DNA of 64,000 bases from Streptomyces sp. FIT100 (GTDB taxonomy: Bacteria > Actinomycetota > Actinomycetes > Streptomycetales > Streptomycetaceae). The notes under the pieces are model-generated. The model was not told where the DNA came from and ran no database searches. It saw nothing but the letters and a program-made list of their open reading frames with translations. Shown here in pieces: positions 18,043 to 27,128 of the stretch. Positions within the stretch are counted from its first letter, which is position 1. Each line of letters opens with the position of its first letter. The position numbers and the translations under genes are program-made. The stretch is from positions 3,034,026 to 3,098,025 of the forward strand of contig NZ_CP075715.1 of the NCBI RefSeq assembly GCF_024584805.1, in the 5' to 3' direction.

Positions 18043-18405
18043 TCAGCAGGCGCAGAGACAGAACGGGTGCCCGGCCGGGTCCGCGTAGACCCGCCAGGTA
18101 CGTGAACGGTCGTCGGTGTCCAGCGGCTTGGCGCCGAGCGCCAGCACCTGGGCCTCGGCCGCGTCCAGGTCCTCGACGGTCAGGTCGAGATGGAACTGCT
18201 GCGACGCCTCGGGCGCGGGCCACTGCGGTGGTACGTGGCCTTCGGCGGCCTGGAAGGCGAGGGGCGTGCCCTCGTACCCCTTGAGATCGACCCAGCGGTC
18301 GTCGGCGGGCTCCACCCGGGCGCCGAGGAGCTCGGCGTAGAAGCCGGCGAGTGCGCGGGGGTCGGGGCAGTCCAGGACGACGGCTCCCATGGTGGCGATG
18401 GCCAT
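18043..18405 (-). CDS. VOC (glyoxalase/bleomycin-resistance) superfamily protein
   Basis: The 120-residue protein is one VOC unit pair: VVLDCPDPRALAGFYAELLGA at the start, FHLDLTVEDLDAAEAQVLALGA in the middle and WRVYADPAGHPFCLC at the end. Metal ligands would be the His in FHLDL and an acidic residue in the C-terminal strand. Members are typically metal-dependent lyases, dioxygenases or binding proteins, and nothing here fixes the substrate. The end CLCAC is Cys rich, which is common in the actinobacterial subgroup. It is divergent from the CGNR regulator and shares its palindrome-rich region. Confidence 0.8.
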   Translation of the reverse strand: MAIATMGAVVLDCPDPRALAGFYAELLGARVEPADDRWVDLKGYEGTPLAFQAAEGHVPPQWPAPEASQQFHLDLTVEDLDAAEAQVLALGAKPLDTDDRSRTWRVYADPAGHPFCLCAC

Positions 18406-18431
18406 GGCGCTTCCTTCCGTACGACGGCGGA

Positions 18432-18500
18432 GTTACCGGCTGCAAGCCCGAACCGGTAACGCGTTACCTCATGGTGGCGCACCAGAGGTAACGTTGCAAC
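18432..18500. promoter_or_regulatory. GTTACC palindrome cluster (candidate operator)
   Basis: The 96 bp between divergent genes contain GTTACCGG (18432-18439) paired with CCGGTAAC (18453-18460), a perfect 14-bp palindrome GGTAACGCGTTACC (18455-18468), and GTTACCTC (18463-18470) paired with GAGGTAAC (18485-18492). The octamer GTTGCAAC follows at 18493-18500, next to the CGNR start codon. Four GTTACC half-sites this close suggest a dimeric regulator, perhaps the CGNR protein itself. Confidence 0.6.
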
Positions 18501-18501
18501 C

Positions 18502-19014
18502 ATGAACGACAGAGCCCCCGCACCGGGAGAGCTCGCGCTGATCGAGTCCCTGGTCAACACGCTCGACGTCGAGACCGGCGTCGACTCCCTCGACACGGCG
18601 GCCGGCCGCGCCTCCTTCGCCCTCGGGGACGGCGACATCGCCGCGGCCAAGGAGCTGCGCGAGGCCCTGCGGGCGGCCTGCCTCGCCCACGCGGGGCACG
18701 GCCCCCCGGGTGACTCGGCCGCGCTGGACCTGGACCGCCTGCTCGCCGCCGCGCCCCTGCTGCTGACCGTGGACGCCTCGGGCGCGGCATCGCTCCGCCC
18801 GGCGGACCCGGTTCCGCTCGCGTCGCGCGTGGCCGTGGCGATCGCGGAGGCGACGGCGGAGGGCACATGGCTGCGGCTCAAGGCGTGCGAGGCGGAGGAC
18901 TGCCGGTGGGCGTACTACGACCGGAGTCCGGCCGGCCGGAGCCGCTGGTGCACGATGTCGGTCTGCGGCAGCCGCGCGAAGATGCGGGCGTACCGGGCGA
19001 GGCAGGCCCGGTAG
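18502..19014 (+). CDS. CGNR zinc-finger (ABATE) regulator
   Basis: The 170-residue protein has an N-terminal ABATE domain (LIESLVNTLDVETG, then AKELREALRAACLAH) and a C-terminal CGNR zinc finger: Cys at KACEAEDCRWAYYD and WCTMSVCGSRAKMRAYR supply four Cys ligands. Members are presumed transcription regulators that sense a small molecule through ABATE. The linker (about 100-115) is strand rich. The start ATG follows a GTTGCAAC octamer with no clear Shine-Dalgarno. Divergent from the VOC gene, which is a likely target. Confidence 0.82.
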   Translation: MNDRAPAPGELALIESLVNTLDVETGVDSLDTAAGRASFALGDGDIAAAKELREALRAACLAHAGHGPPGDSAALDLDRLLAAAPLLLTVDASGAASLRPADPVPLASRVAVAIAEATAEGTWLRLKACEAEDCRWAYYDRSPAGRSRWCTMSVCGSRAKMRAYRARQAR

Positions 19015-19088
19015 CCCACGGGGCACCGCCCCCGGACCCCGCTTCCCGAAGGCCGGAGGGGCTGCTTCCTCGCCGAAGCGGCGGAACC

Positions 19089-20267
19089 TCAGGCCCGGTC
19101 CAGCGTCGCGTTCGACGGGGCACGCGTCGTCTGGAGGGCGCGCGCCACCGCTTCCGCGTCCCGGAGCGCCCGTACCGCGTTCTCCCACGTCAGCTTCGCC
19201 ACGTCGGCACGGGACCAGCCCCGCCGGAGCAGCTCCGCGACCAGGTTCGGATAGCCCGCCACGTCCTCCAGACCGGCCGGTGTGAAGGCCGTGCCGTCGA
19301 AGTCGCCGCCGATGCCGATGTGGTCGATGCCCGCGGCCTCGCGCATGTGGTCGAGGTGGTCGGCGACGGTCGACGCGGTCGCCATGGGCCGCGGGTGCGC
19401 CGCCTCGTACGTCCGCTGGACCTTCATCCCCGCCTCGGTCGTGTCCAGCGGATGCAGCCCGTTGGCCCGCATGTTCTCGTCCGCGGCCGCGGTCCAGGCC
19501 ACCGCCTCCGGCAGGATGAACTTCGGTACGAACGTGGCCATCGCCACGCCGCCGTTCCCCGCCAGCCGCTCCAGCACGTCGTCCGGGATGTTCCGCGGGT
19601 GGTCGCAGATCGCCCGCGCCGACGAGTGCGAGAAGATCACCGGCGCCTCGGTCGTGTCCAGCGCGTCCCGCATCGTCGTCACGGCGACGTGCGAGAGGTC
19701 GACGAGCATGCCGGTGCGGTTCATCTCACGGACGACCTCGCGGCCGAAGTCCGACAGACCGCCGACGCCGGGCTCGTCGGTCGCCGAGTCCGCCCAGTCG
19801 TTGTTGTCGTTGTGCGTGAGCGTCATGTACCGCACGCCCAGCGCGTGCAGCGCCCGCAGCGTGGCGAGCGAGTTGTTGATGGAGTGGCCGCCCTCGGCGC
19901 CCATGAGCGAGGCGATCCGGCCCTCCTTGCGCGCCGCCTCCATGTCGTCCGCGGTCAGGGCGCGCGCCAGGTCCGCCGGGTAGCGGGCGAGCAGCCGGCC
20001 GACGACGTCGACCTGCTCCAGCGTGGCGCTGACGGCGTCGTCGCCTGCCATGTCGCTGCGTACGTACACGGACCAGAACTGCGCCCCCACACCGCCGGCC
20101 CGCAGCCGCGGGATGTCGGTGTGCAGCCGGCCGGTCTGGTCGGCGGCGATGTCGAGCCGGTCCAGGTCGTAGCGGACGTGCTCACGCAGCGCCCACGGCA
20201 GGTCGTTGTGGCCGTCGACGACGGGGTGCGATGCGAGCAGGGAACGGGCCTCGGCGAGAAAATCCAC
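19089..20267 (-). CDS. Membrane dipeptidase family (peptidase M19)
   Basis: The 392-residue protein has the M19 binuclear zinc TIM-barrel signature: DGHNDLPW (H20 and D22), a bridging Glu in [20 protein letters not shown] and [15 protein letters not shown] for the His ligands, and GIGGDFDG near the end. I recall that the S. coelicolor orthologue in the same position (Sco3058) was studied as a dipeptidase. It hydrolyses dipeptides, often with a D-residue at the C-side. There is no signal peptide, so the enzyme is cytoplasmic. It is close to purE but a 98-bp gap separates them. Confidence 0.9.
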   Translation of the reverse strand: MDFLAEARSLLASHPVVDGHNDLPWALREHVRYDLDRLDIAADQTGRLHTDIPRLRAGGVGAQFWSVYVRSDMAGDDAVSATLEQVDVVGRLLARYPADLARALTADDMEAARKEGRIASLMGAEGGHSINNSLATLRALHALGVRYMTLTHNDNNDWADSATDEPGVGGLSDFGREVVREMNRTGMLVDLSHVAVTTMRDALDTTEAPVIFSHSSARAICDHPRNIPDDVLERLAGNGGVAMATFVPKFILPEAVAWTAAADENMRANGLHPLDTTEAGMKVQRTYEAAHPRPMATASTVADHLDHMREAAGIDHIGIGGDFDGTAFTPAGLEDVAGYPNLVAELLRRGWSRADVAKLTWENAVRALRDAEAVARALQTTRAPSNATLDRA

Positions 20268-20365
20268 GCACGCAGCCTACTTGCCGCGGCCGCTCCCGGC
20301 CCGGGCCACCGGCGGAACCACGTGCCGGACTCCTTGCGGAGCTGCCTGCGGGGCTACTTGCGGGG

Positions 20366-20905
20366 CTACTTGGCGAAGCCGAAGGCCGCCGCGCCCTCGA
20401 CCTTGGTCCGCAGCCGCTTGCCCTTCTCCGTCGCCTGGTCGTTCAGCTCCTGCTGGAACTCGCGCATCCGCGCCAGCAGGTCACCGTCGTACGCCGCGAG
20501 GATGCGGGCCGCGAGCAGACCCGCGTTACGGGCGCCGCCGACCGAGACCGTCGCGACCGGCACACCCGCCGGCATCTGCACGATCGAGAGCAGCGAGTCC
20601 ATGCCGTCGAGGTACTTCAGCGGGACGGGCACGCCGATGACCGGCAGCGGGGTGACCGAGGCGAGCATCCCGGGGAGGTGGGCGGCTCCGCCGGCGCCCG
20701 CGATGATCGCCTTCAGACCGCGATCGGCGGCTCCCTCGCCGTACGCGATCATCTCGCGCGGCATGCGGTGCGCGGAGACGACGTCGACCTCGTACGGGAT
20801 CTCGAACTCGTCCAGGGCCTGGGCCGCGGCCTCCATGACGGGCCAGTCGGAGTCCGAGCCCATGACGATGCCGATGAGCGGTGCCGAGTCCGATGCGCTG
20901 GTCAT
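20366..20905 (-). CDS. purE: N5-carboxyaminoimidazole ribonucleotide mutase
   Basis: The 179-residue protein carries the PurE pattern [13 protein letters not shown] at the N-terminus, VSAHRMP at about 45 and [14 protein letters not shown] near 70. It converts N5-CAIR to CAIR in purine synthesis. The ATG overlaps the purK stop by 4 nt (ATGA at 20905-20902), which sets this start and implies translational coupling. The C-terminal extension (residues about 150-179) is charged and ends in GFAK, normal for actinobacteria. Confidence 0.95.
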   Translation of the reverse strand: MTSASDSAPLIGIVMGSDSDWPVMEAAAQALDEFEIPYEVDVVSAHRMPREMIAYGEGAADRGLKAIIAGAGGAAHLPGMLASVTPLPVIGVPVPLKYLDGMDSLLSIVQMPAGVPVATVSVGGARNAGLLAARILAAYDGDLLARMREFQQELNDQATEKGKRLRTKVEGAAAFGFAK

Positions 20906-22041
20906 TCGGTGATCGTTCCTCTGAGGTAGTCGGCTGCGTGACGGGCGCGCCCCAGCACGTCGTCGAGGTCGTCGCCATAGGTGTTGACGTGCCCCACCTT
21001 GCGGCCGGGCTTCACGTCCTTGCCATACATATGGATCTTGAGCTGTGGGTCCCGGGCCATGCAGTGCAGATACGCGCCGTACATGTCCGGATAGTCGCCG
21101 CCCAGCACATTGCACATCACGGTCCACCTGGCGCGAGGGCGCGGATCGCCGAGCGGCAGGTCGAGCACGGCCCGCACATGGTTGGCGAACTGGGAGGTGA
21201 CCGCACCGTCCTGGGTCCAGTGACCGGAGTTGTGCGGGCGCATCGCGAGCTCGTTGACGAGGATCCGCCCGTCGGTGGTCTCGAACAGCTCGACCGCGAG
21301 ATGCCCGACGACGCCGAGCTCCTTGGCTATCCGCAGCGCCAGCTCCTGCGCCCGGCCCGCCAGCTCGGGGTCGAGATCGGGTGCGGGGGCGATGACGGTG
21401 TCGCAGACGCCGTCCACCTGCCGCGACTCCACGACGGGGTAGGCGACCGCCTGGCCGTGCGGGGAGCGGACGATGTTCGCCGCCAGCTCGCGCCGGAATT
21501 CGACCTTCTCCTCGGCGAGGACCGGGACACCGGCACGGAACGGCTCCTCGGCGTCCTTGGCGTTTCGTACGAACCAGACGCCCTTGCCGTCGTAGCCGCC
21601 GCGCACGGTCTTGAGGATGACCGGGAAGCCGCCCACCTCGGCCGCGAAGGCCACCGCGTCCGCCGGGTCGGCGACGATCCGGTGGCGGGGGCAGGGCGCG
21701 CCGATCGCGTCGAGCCTGGCCCGCATCACCCCCTTGTCCTGGGCGTGCACGAGCGCGTCGAGACCCGGGCGGACGGTGATGCCGTCCGCCTCCAGGGCCG
21801 CCAGGTGTTCGGCGGGCACGTGCTCGTGATCGAACGTGATCACGTCGCAGCCGCGCGCGAAGTCACGCAGCGTGTCCAGGTCGCGGTAGTCGCCGATGAC
21901 GACATCGCTGACCACCTGGGCCGCCGAGTCCTGGGGGGTGTCACTGAGGAGCTTGAATCTGATGCCGAGGGGGATGCCCGCCTCGTGGGTCATACGGGCG
22001 AGCTGACCGCCGCCGACCATGCCGACTACCGGGAACGTCAC
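20902..22041 (-). CDS. purK: N5-carboxyaminoimidazole ribonucleotide synthase
   Basis: The 379-residue ATP-grasp enzyme converts AIR, bicarbonate and ATP to N5-[16 protein letters not shown] begins the N-terminal domain, FDHEHVP and [13 protein letters not shown] form the ATP-grasp loop, and [26 protein letters not shown] carries the metal-binding Glu and Asn. It starts with GTG and ends in the ATGA overlap with purE, so the two genes form the pathway pair purK-purE. Its promoter should lie in the 322 bp before gtrA. Confidence 0.95.
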   Translation of the reverse strand: MTFPVVGMVGGGQLARMTHEAGIPLGIRFKLLSDTPQDSAAQVVSDVVIGDYRDLDTLRDFARGCDVITFDHEHVPAEHLAALEADGITVRPGLDALVHAQDKGVMRARLDAIGAPCPRHRIVADPADAVAFAAEVGGFPVILKTVRGGYDGKGVWFVRNAKDAEEPFRAGVPVLAEEKVEFRRELAANIVRSPHGQAVAYPVVESRQVDGVCDTVIAPAPDLDPELAGRAQELALRIAKELGVVGHLAVELFETTDGRILVNELAMRPHNSGHWTQDGAVTSQFANHVRAVLDLPLGDPRPRARWTVMCNVLGGDYPDMYGAYLHCMARDPQLKIHMYGKDVKPGRKVGHVNTYGDDLDDVLGRARHAADYLRGTITE

Positions 22042-22363
22042 CCTCTCAGGGTATCCGCCAAACCGGGCGGCTCCGACGTCTGGGCGATGCCACAGTCCCG
22101 CAGAGGGCGTCCGGCAGATGTCGCGGAGGCGTGAGGGAGACGTCGGGGAGCGGTCGAGGAGAGGTCGAAACGATGCCGAAACGATGCCGAGGGGGCGTCG
22201 AGGAGGCTCCGGGGGGACGGCCCGGCGAGAGCCCCGGACGATGTTTGCGATCGTCCACAGGGCAAGTCAGGGGGGTGCTGGTTAGAGTGGTCGCGTTGAC
22301 GTTCAGCAGCGTCGACGATCAGCATGATCACCAGATGCCGACCGGACGGGGCCAGCGATCACC
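22042..22363. other. Divergent intergenic region, purK / GtrA gene
   Basis: This 322-bp stretch has no gene I can support. It holds an imperfect tandem repeat (CGAAACGATGC twice at about 22165-22186) and several GTCGAGGAG-like pieces. The half next to the GtrA gene is less GC rich and probably contains its promoter. I see no convincing -35/-10 pair, riboswitch or terminator. Confidence 0.5.
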
Positions 22364-22894
22364 ATGAGCGAACGGGGCGCGCTGCGTGTGCGACTGAACC
22401 GGCTCGCGCGCGAGGTCGCCAAGTTCGGCGCCGTCGGCGCCATGGGGCTGCTTGTCAACATGGCGGCCTTCAATCTGCTGCGGCACACCACCGACATCCC
22501 GGTGGTCCGGTGCAGCCTGCTCGCGACCTTGATAGCGATCCTCTTCAACTACGTGGGGTTCCGCTACTTCACGTACCGCGACCGCGACAAGAGCGGCCGC
22601 ACGAAGGAGCTGACGCTCTTCCTGCTGTTCAGCGCGGTCGGAGCGGTGATCGAGAACGGCGTGCTGTACACGGCGACGTACGGCTTCGACTGGGACAGCT
22701 CGCTTCAGAGCAACTTCTTCAAGTTCTTCGGAATCGGCGTCGCGACGCTGTTCCGCTTCTGGTCGTACCGCACCTGGGTGTTCCGGGCGCTGCCGGCGCG
22801 CGAGGCCGTGCAGACGGCGGAATCGTTCCTGGAGCAGCGGCGGGCCGAGGAGCAGCCGGACCGCGTCGGCAGCGGCCGGGGCGGCCGCGGCTGA
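22364..22894 (+). CDS. GtrA family membrane protein
   Basis: The 176-residue protein has the four GtrA helices: FGAVGAMGLLVNMAAFNLL, LLATLIAILFNYVGFRYFTY, LFLLFSAVGAVIENGVLY and FFKFFGIGVATLFRFWSYRTWVF, ended by the family's FRFWSYRTWVF motif. GtrA proteins are thought to carry lipid-linked sugars across the membrane or to assist the glycosyltransferases that do so. The tail (145-176) is hydrophilic. No glycosyltransferase is adjacent, so its partner is unknown. It converges on the histidine kinase gene. Confidence 0.85.
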   Translation: MSERGALRVRLNRLAREVAKFGAVGAMGLLVNMAAFNLLRHTTDIPVVRCSLLATLIAILFNYVGFRYFTYRDRDKSGRTKELTLFLLFSAVGAVIENGVLYTATYGFDWDSSLQSNFFKFFGIGVATLFRFWSYRTWVFRALPAREAVQTAESFLEQRRAEEQPDRVGSGRGGRG

Positions 22895-22925
22895 GCCCGC
22901 GCCTCAGCCAATCCGGACCTTCGCC

Positions 22926-24266
22926 TCAGCGGATGGGGCGCTCGTGCTCACCGGGCCGGTCGGCTCGGTCTGTCCTGTCCGATCGGTCGGCTCGGTCCGT
23001 CCGATCGGCTCGGTCCGTCCGGTCCTTGAGGCGGCGCGACTCCCGGCTCAGAAACAGCGCGAAGACCGGGGGCTGCTGCTGGAGCAGCTCCAGCCGGCCG
23101 CCGTCCGCCTCCGCCAGATCGCGGGCCACGGCGAGCCCGATGCCCGTCGAGTTCCGGCCGCTGATCGTCCGCTCGAAGATGCGGGCACCGAGATCGGCCG
23201 GTACGCCCGGCCCCTCGTCGGTGACCTCGATGACCGCCTGGTTGCCGGTGACCCTCGTCCGCAGGGCGACGGTGCCGCCGCCGTGCATCAGCGAGTTCTC
23301 GATCAGTGCGGCCAGCACCTGGGCGACCGCGCCCGGTGTGCCCACGGCCTGCAGCCCGTGCTTGCCCGAGCAGACGATGGCGCGGCCCGCGCTGCGGTAG
23401 GCCGGGCGCCACTCCTCGATCTGCTGCTTGACGACCTCGTCGAGGTCGAAGGCGACCGCCGAGCCGGTGCGCGGGTCCCGGGAGTTGGTGAGCAGCCGCT
23501 GGACGACGTCCGTGAGCCGCTCCACCTGGGCGAGCGCGATGGTCGCCTCCTCCTTCACGGTCTCCGGGTCGTCGGTGACGGAGATCTCCTCCAGCCGCAT
23601 GGACAGCGCGGTCAGAGGCGTACGCAGCTGATGGGAGGCGTCCGCGGCGAGCCGCCGCTCGGCGGTGAGCATCCGCGCGATCCGCTCCGCGCTGGAGTCC
23701 AGGACGTCCGCGACCCGGTCGAGTTCCGGGACGCCGTACCTCCGGTGGCGTGGGCGCGGGTCCCCCGAGCCGAGGCGCTCCGCGGTCTCGGCCAGGTCGG
23801 TCAGCGGTGAGGCGAGCCTGTTCGCCTGCCGTACGGCGAGGAGGACGGCGGCGACGACGGCGAGCAGCGCGACGGCACCGATGATCATGAGGGTCCGGCC
23901 GACCTCGCGGGTGACGGTGGCACGGGACTCCTCGACGGTGACGCTCTCCCCCTGCTCCCCGGTCGCGGTGGCACGGATCACACTGCCCGACGGTCGTTCG
24001 CCGATCTCGATGGGGGCGGCGGCGGGGATCCGGATCAGCGCGTAACGGTCGGGCCCGATCTGCTCGGCGAGCGCCTCGGCGTCGACCCGCTCCCGCTCCA
24101 GAACCTTGGGCTCGACGACGCTGACCAGGCGCAGCGCCTCGGACTCGACGCTCTCCTGGGCGCTGTTGCTGATGGTGCGCGTCTCGACGATGACGAGGGA
24201 GACCCCGAAGACGGCGATGACGACGAGCACCACGGCGAGCGTGGAACTGATGAGACGGCGGCGCAC
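22926..24266 (-). CDS. Sensor histidine kinase with a DRx-repeat tail
   Basis: The 446-residue kinase has two membrane helices (about 8-27 and 126-147) around a 95-residue extracytoplasmic sensor, then a HAMP domain, an H-box DASHQLRTPL (H212) and a HATPase_c domain (ENSLMHGGG, DEGPGVP, TGIGLAVARDLAEADGG). It pairs with the response regulator gene 99 bp upstream on the same strand. Residues 415-438 are eight consecutive Asp-Arg-x triplets (x = T, A, S or P), a highly charged tail not part of the kinase fold. The signal it senses is unknown. Confidence 0.9.
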   Translation of the reverse strand: MRRRLISSTLAVVLVVIAVFGVSLVIVETRTISNSAQESVESEALRLVSVVEPKVLERERVDAEALAEQIGPDRYALIRIPAAAPIEIGERPSGSVIRATATGEQGESVTVEESRATVTREVGRTLMIIGAVALLAVVAAVLLAVRQANRLASPLTDLAETAERLGSGDPRPRHRRYGVPELDRVADVLDSSAERIARMLTAERRLAADASHQLRTPLTALSMRLEEISVTDDPETVKEEATIALAQVERLTDVVQRLLTNSRDPRTGSAVAFDLDEVVKQQIEEWRPAYRSAGRAIVCSGKHGLQAVGTPGAVAQVLAALIENSLMHGGGTVALRTRVTGNQAVIEVTDEGPGVPADLGARIFERTISGRNSTGIGLAVARDLAEADGGRLELLQQQPPVFALFLSRESRRLKDRTDRADRTDRADRSDRTDRADRPGEHERPIR

Positions 24267-24365
24267 GGTGCCAGGCCCTCCGGGCGGGGGTTCGCGAATG
24301 TCGGGGCTGCCTTCGAGCGTACGGCGGTCCCGACGCGGGTCCGGGCACGAAGCCCCGAAGCCCGC

Positions 24366-25043
24366 TCAGCTCTTCTCGAAGCGGAAGCCGACGCCGCGGA
24401 CCGTCGCGATGTACCGCGGGTTGGCCGCATCGTCGCCGAGCTTCTTGCGGAGCCAGGAGATGTGCATGTCCAGGGTCTTGGTGGAGGACCACCACGTGGT
24501 GTCCCAGACCTCGCGCATCAGCTGGTCACGCGTGACCACCCGGCCCGCGTCCCGCACGAGGACCCGGAGCAGGTCGAACTCCTTGGCCGTGAGCTGCAAC
24601 TCCTCGTCGCCCATCCAGGCGCGGTGCGACTCGACGTCGATCCGCACGCCGTGCGTGGCGGGCGCCGCGGACGGCTCCGTGGCGCCGCGGCGCAGCAGGG
24701 CCCGGACCCGGGCGAGCAGCTCGGCGAGGCGGAACGGCTTGGTCACATAGTCGTCGGCGCCGGCGTCCAGGCCGACCACCGTGTCCACTTCGTCGGCGCG
24801 GGCGGTCAGCACCAGGATCGGCACCGTGTGCCCGTCGGCGCGCAGCCGGCGGGCGACCTCCAGCCCGTCCATGCCGGGCAGTCCGAGGTCCAGCACGACC
24901 AGATCGACACCGCCCTGGAGCCCCGCGTCGAGCGCGGTCGGACCGTCCTCGCGGACCTCGACCTCGTACCCCTCCCGGCGCAGGGCACGCGCCAGCGGCT
25001 CGGAGATGGATGCGTCGTCCTCGGCGAGCAGTACACGGGTCAT
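24366..25043 (-). CDS. OmpR-family response regulator
   Basis: The 225-residue protein has an intact receiver: acidic pocket EDD at 8-10, phospho-acceptor D52 in LDLGLPGMDG and K102 in DYVTKPF. A winged-helix DNA-binding domain follows (ELQLTAKEFDLLRVLVRDAG, then HISWLRKKLGDD and TVRGVGFRF). The ATG at 25043 puts the receiver strand at the N-terminus; its ribosome site is weak. It probably controls its own operon with the kinase and perhaps the divergent transporter, as is common for such pairs. No target is visible in sequence. Confidence 0.92.
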   Translation of the reverse strand: MTRVLLAEDDASISEPLARALRREGYEVEVREDGPTALDAGLQGGVDLVVLDLGLPGMDGLEVARRLRADGHTVPILVLTARADEVDTVVGLDAGADDYVTKPFRLAELLARVRALLRRGATEPSAAPATHGVRIDVESHRAWMGDEELQLTAKEFDLLRVLVRDAGRVVTRDQLMREVWDTTWWSSTKTLDMHISWLRKKLGDDAANPRYIATVRGVGFRFEKS

Positions 25044-25515
25044 GGGCTGATGGTAGTCCGCGAGAGCGACGCCCCGTGAGGTGATCCACAGGCCCTGCGG
25101 GTTCGGCATGCGATCCTGTTAGTCACCTTCGAAACTGGGCAGGCGGTTCCCTGAACACCTGTGATCCTGGTCTCAAACCCTTCCATAACCCCAGGTGTCG
25201 TGTCGTATGGTGAGGAAACGCCTTTAGCACTATCGGGGACCTTTGGCTGCATCGCGCACCAAGGGTCTCTTTTCTGCCCAGGTCCGGTCACCGCCGGCCC
25301 GGGACAGTGAATGACCTGTGGGCCGGGCCTCACGCGCGACGCCGCGCACGGGGCGTGGATCCCGGTGCGGACGTGTCCCTCGTCTCCGTACGCCTACGCG
25401 AGACGGGCCCCCTCTGGCGTGGGGCGGGACCGCCCACCGCCGGTGCCGGCCGCCCCCCACCGGGCGCGAACCCGCTCACGAAGCGGGAGACGCGTCCCGA
25501 GCAGCAAGGATCGAC
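25044..25515. other. Long 5' region of the peptide transporter
   Basis: 472 bp lie between the response regulator and the transporter start codons. The part 25100-25270 is clearly richer in A and T than its surroundings and carries an inverted repeat ACACCTG/CAGGTGT (25155-25161 and 25192-25198). The rest is GC rich and has no gene. An untranslated leader is plausible. Confidence 0.5.
25238..25267 (+). promoter_or_regulatory. Hairpin with T-rich tail in the transporter leader
   Basis: GACCTTTGG pairs with CCAAGGGTC (one T-G wobble) around a 12-nt loop, followed by TCTTTTCTG. It resembles an intrinsic terminator lying 250 bp before the transporter start, so it could act as an attenuator, or could end a short leader transcript. 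Confidence 0.35.
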
Positions 25516-27039
25516 ATGGCGTCCAGCCTGACGACGAACGCCTCGCCCGGCACCGCCGGTAACGAGAAGACGTTCCTCGGCCACCCCCGCGGTCTGGCCA
25601 CCCTCTTCTTCACCGAGATGTGGGAGCGCTTCTCCTACTACGGCATGCGTGCCCTTCTCGTCCTGTACCTGGTCTCCGGCGGTGCCGACGCCGCGACCGG
25701 CAGCCAGGGCGGCGGCCTCGCGATGACCGCGGTGACGGCGACGGCGATCTACTCCGTCTACGTCTCGATGGTCTACCTGATGGCCATGCCTGGCGGCTGG
25801 TTCGGTGACCGCGTTTGGGGCGCCCGAAAGACCGTCACCATCGCCGGATTCGTCATCATGGCGGGCCACGCCTCGCTGGCCGTGCCCGGCCAGGCGATGT
25901 TCTTCGTCGGCCTCGCGCTCGTCGCGGTCGGCTCCGGTCTGCTGAAGGCCAACATCTCCACGATGGTCGGCCACCTCTACAATGGTCCGGACGACCCGCG
26001 CCGTGACGGTGGCTTCACGATCTTCTACATCGGCATCAACCTCGGTGCGTTCGCGGCACCGCTCATCGTCGGCACCGTCGGCGAGAAGGTCAACTGGCAC
26101 CTCGGCTTCGCCCTTGCCGCGGTCGGCATGGGTCTCGGACTCGCGTGCTTCCTGGCCTTCACCAAGAGCCTCAGCCCGAAGAGCAACGTCGTCCCGAACC
26201 CGCTGACCCCTCAGGAGCGCACGACGCTCCTCACCAAGGTCGCTGTCAGCGCCGTGCTCATCGCCGCGTTCTACGGCGTCGTGGTCGCCCTGGGCATATA
26301 CACCCTGAACTGGGCACTGGTCCCGATCACCCTGGCCGGCCTGATCATTCCGGTCGCCGTGCTGGTCCGTATCAAGCGGGACAAGGACCTCGACAAGGTC
26401 GAGCAGTCCAAGGTCTCCGGCTACATCTGGTTCTTCGTCGCCGCGGCCGTCTTCTGGATGATCTACGACCAGGGTGGTTCGACCCTGTCGCTGTTCGCCG
26501 ACGGCAAGACCGCCGACTCCCTGTTCGGCATGGGCTTCCCGGCCACCTGGTTCCAGTCGCTGAACCCGCTGTTCATCATGGCGCTGGCCCCGGTCTTCGC
26601 CTGGATGTGGCTGGCGCTGGCGCGCCGCAACAAGGAGCCCAACACCATCGTGAAGTTCGCGATGGCCCTGGTCCTGGTCGGCGCCTCGTTCTTCGTCTTC
26701 ATCGTCCCGATGGCCATGGCGAGTGACGGCACCAAGGTCAGCCCGATGTGGCTGGTCTCGATCTACATGATCCAGACGATCGCCGAGCTGTGCCTGTCCC
26801 CCGTCGGTCTGTCGGTGACCACGAAGATGGCTCCGCAGAAGTACTCCAGCCAGATGCTGGGCGTGTGGTTCCTCGCCGTCACCGCGGGCGACTGCACCAC
26901 GGGTCTGCTCTCGCTCGCCGGCGTCGACCTGAACGGCACAGGCATCATCGCCCTTCAGGCCGCCCTCGCCGTGGTCGCGGGTGCGGCGATCTGGATGTAC
27001 CGCAAGAAGGTCCAGGAGCTCATGGGCAACGTCCACTGA
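25516..27039 (+). CDS. POT/PTR family proton-coupled oligopeptide transporter
   Basis: The 507-residue protein has about 12-14 helices and the POT signatures: FFTEMWERFSYYGMRALL (the ExxER motif for proton coupling) and a GGFTIFYIGINLGAF segment in the central helix. It imports di- and tripeptides with protons. The start ATG has AAGGA 5 nt upstream. It faces the two-component system and ends at a perfect hairpin. The residue run MWERFSYYG is fully conserved, so it should be active. Confidence 0.93.
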   Translation: MASSLTTNASPGTAGNEKTFLGHPRGLATLFFTEMWERFSYYGMRALLVLYLVSGGADAATGSQGGGLAMTAVTATAIYSVYVSMVYLMAMPGGWFGDRVWGARKTVTIAGFVIMAGHASLAVPGQAMFFVGLALVAVGSGLLKANISTMVGHLYNGPDDPRRDGGFTIFYIGINLGAFAAPLIVGTVGEKVNWHLGFALAAVGMGLGLACFLAFTKSLSPKSNVVPNPLTPQERTTLLTKVAVSAVLIAAFYGVVVALGIYTLNWALVPITLAGLIIPVAVLVRIKRDKDLDKVEQSKVSGYIWFFVAAAVFWMIYDQGGSTLSLFADGKTADSLFGMGFPATWFQSLNPLFIMALAPVFAWMWLALARRNKEPNTIVKFAMALVLVGASFFVFIVPMAMASDGTKVSPMWLVSIYMIQTIAELCLSPVGLSVTTKMAPQKYSSQMLGVWFLAVTAGDCTTGLLSLAGVDLNGTGIIALQAALAVVAGAAIWMYRKKVQELMGNVH

Positions 27040-27058
27040 CGCTCCTTACCGCAACGGG

Positions 27059-27093
27059 GACGGGCCCGGCACGCGATGCGTGCCGGGCCCGTC
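27059..27093. terminator. Bidirectional terminator after the peptide transporter
   Basis: A perfect 16-bp stem (GACGGGCCCGGCACGC and its complement) with a 3-nt loop, followed by CCTTTCT on the plus strand. It also lies 36 bp after the last gene of the leftward surface operon, so it can serve both directions. Confidence 0.9.
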
Positions 27094-27128
27094 CCTTTCT
27101 CATGGGCCCCCGACTCGGAGATCGCGGA

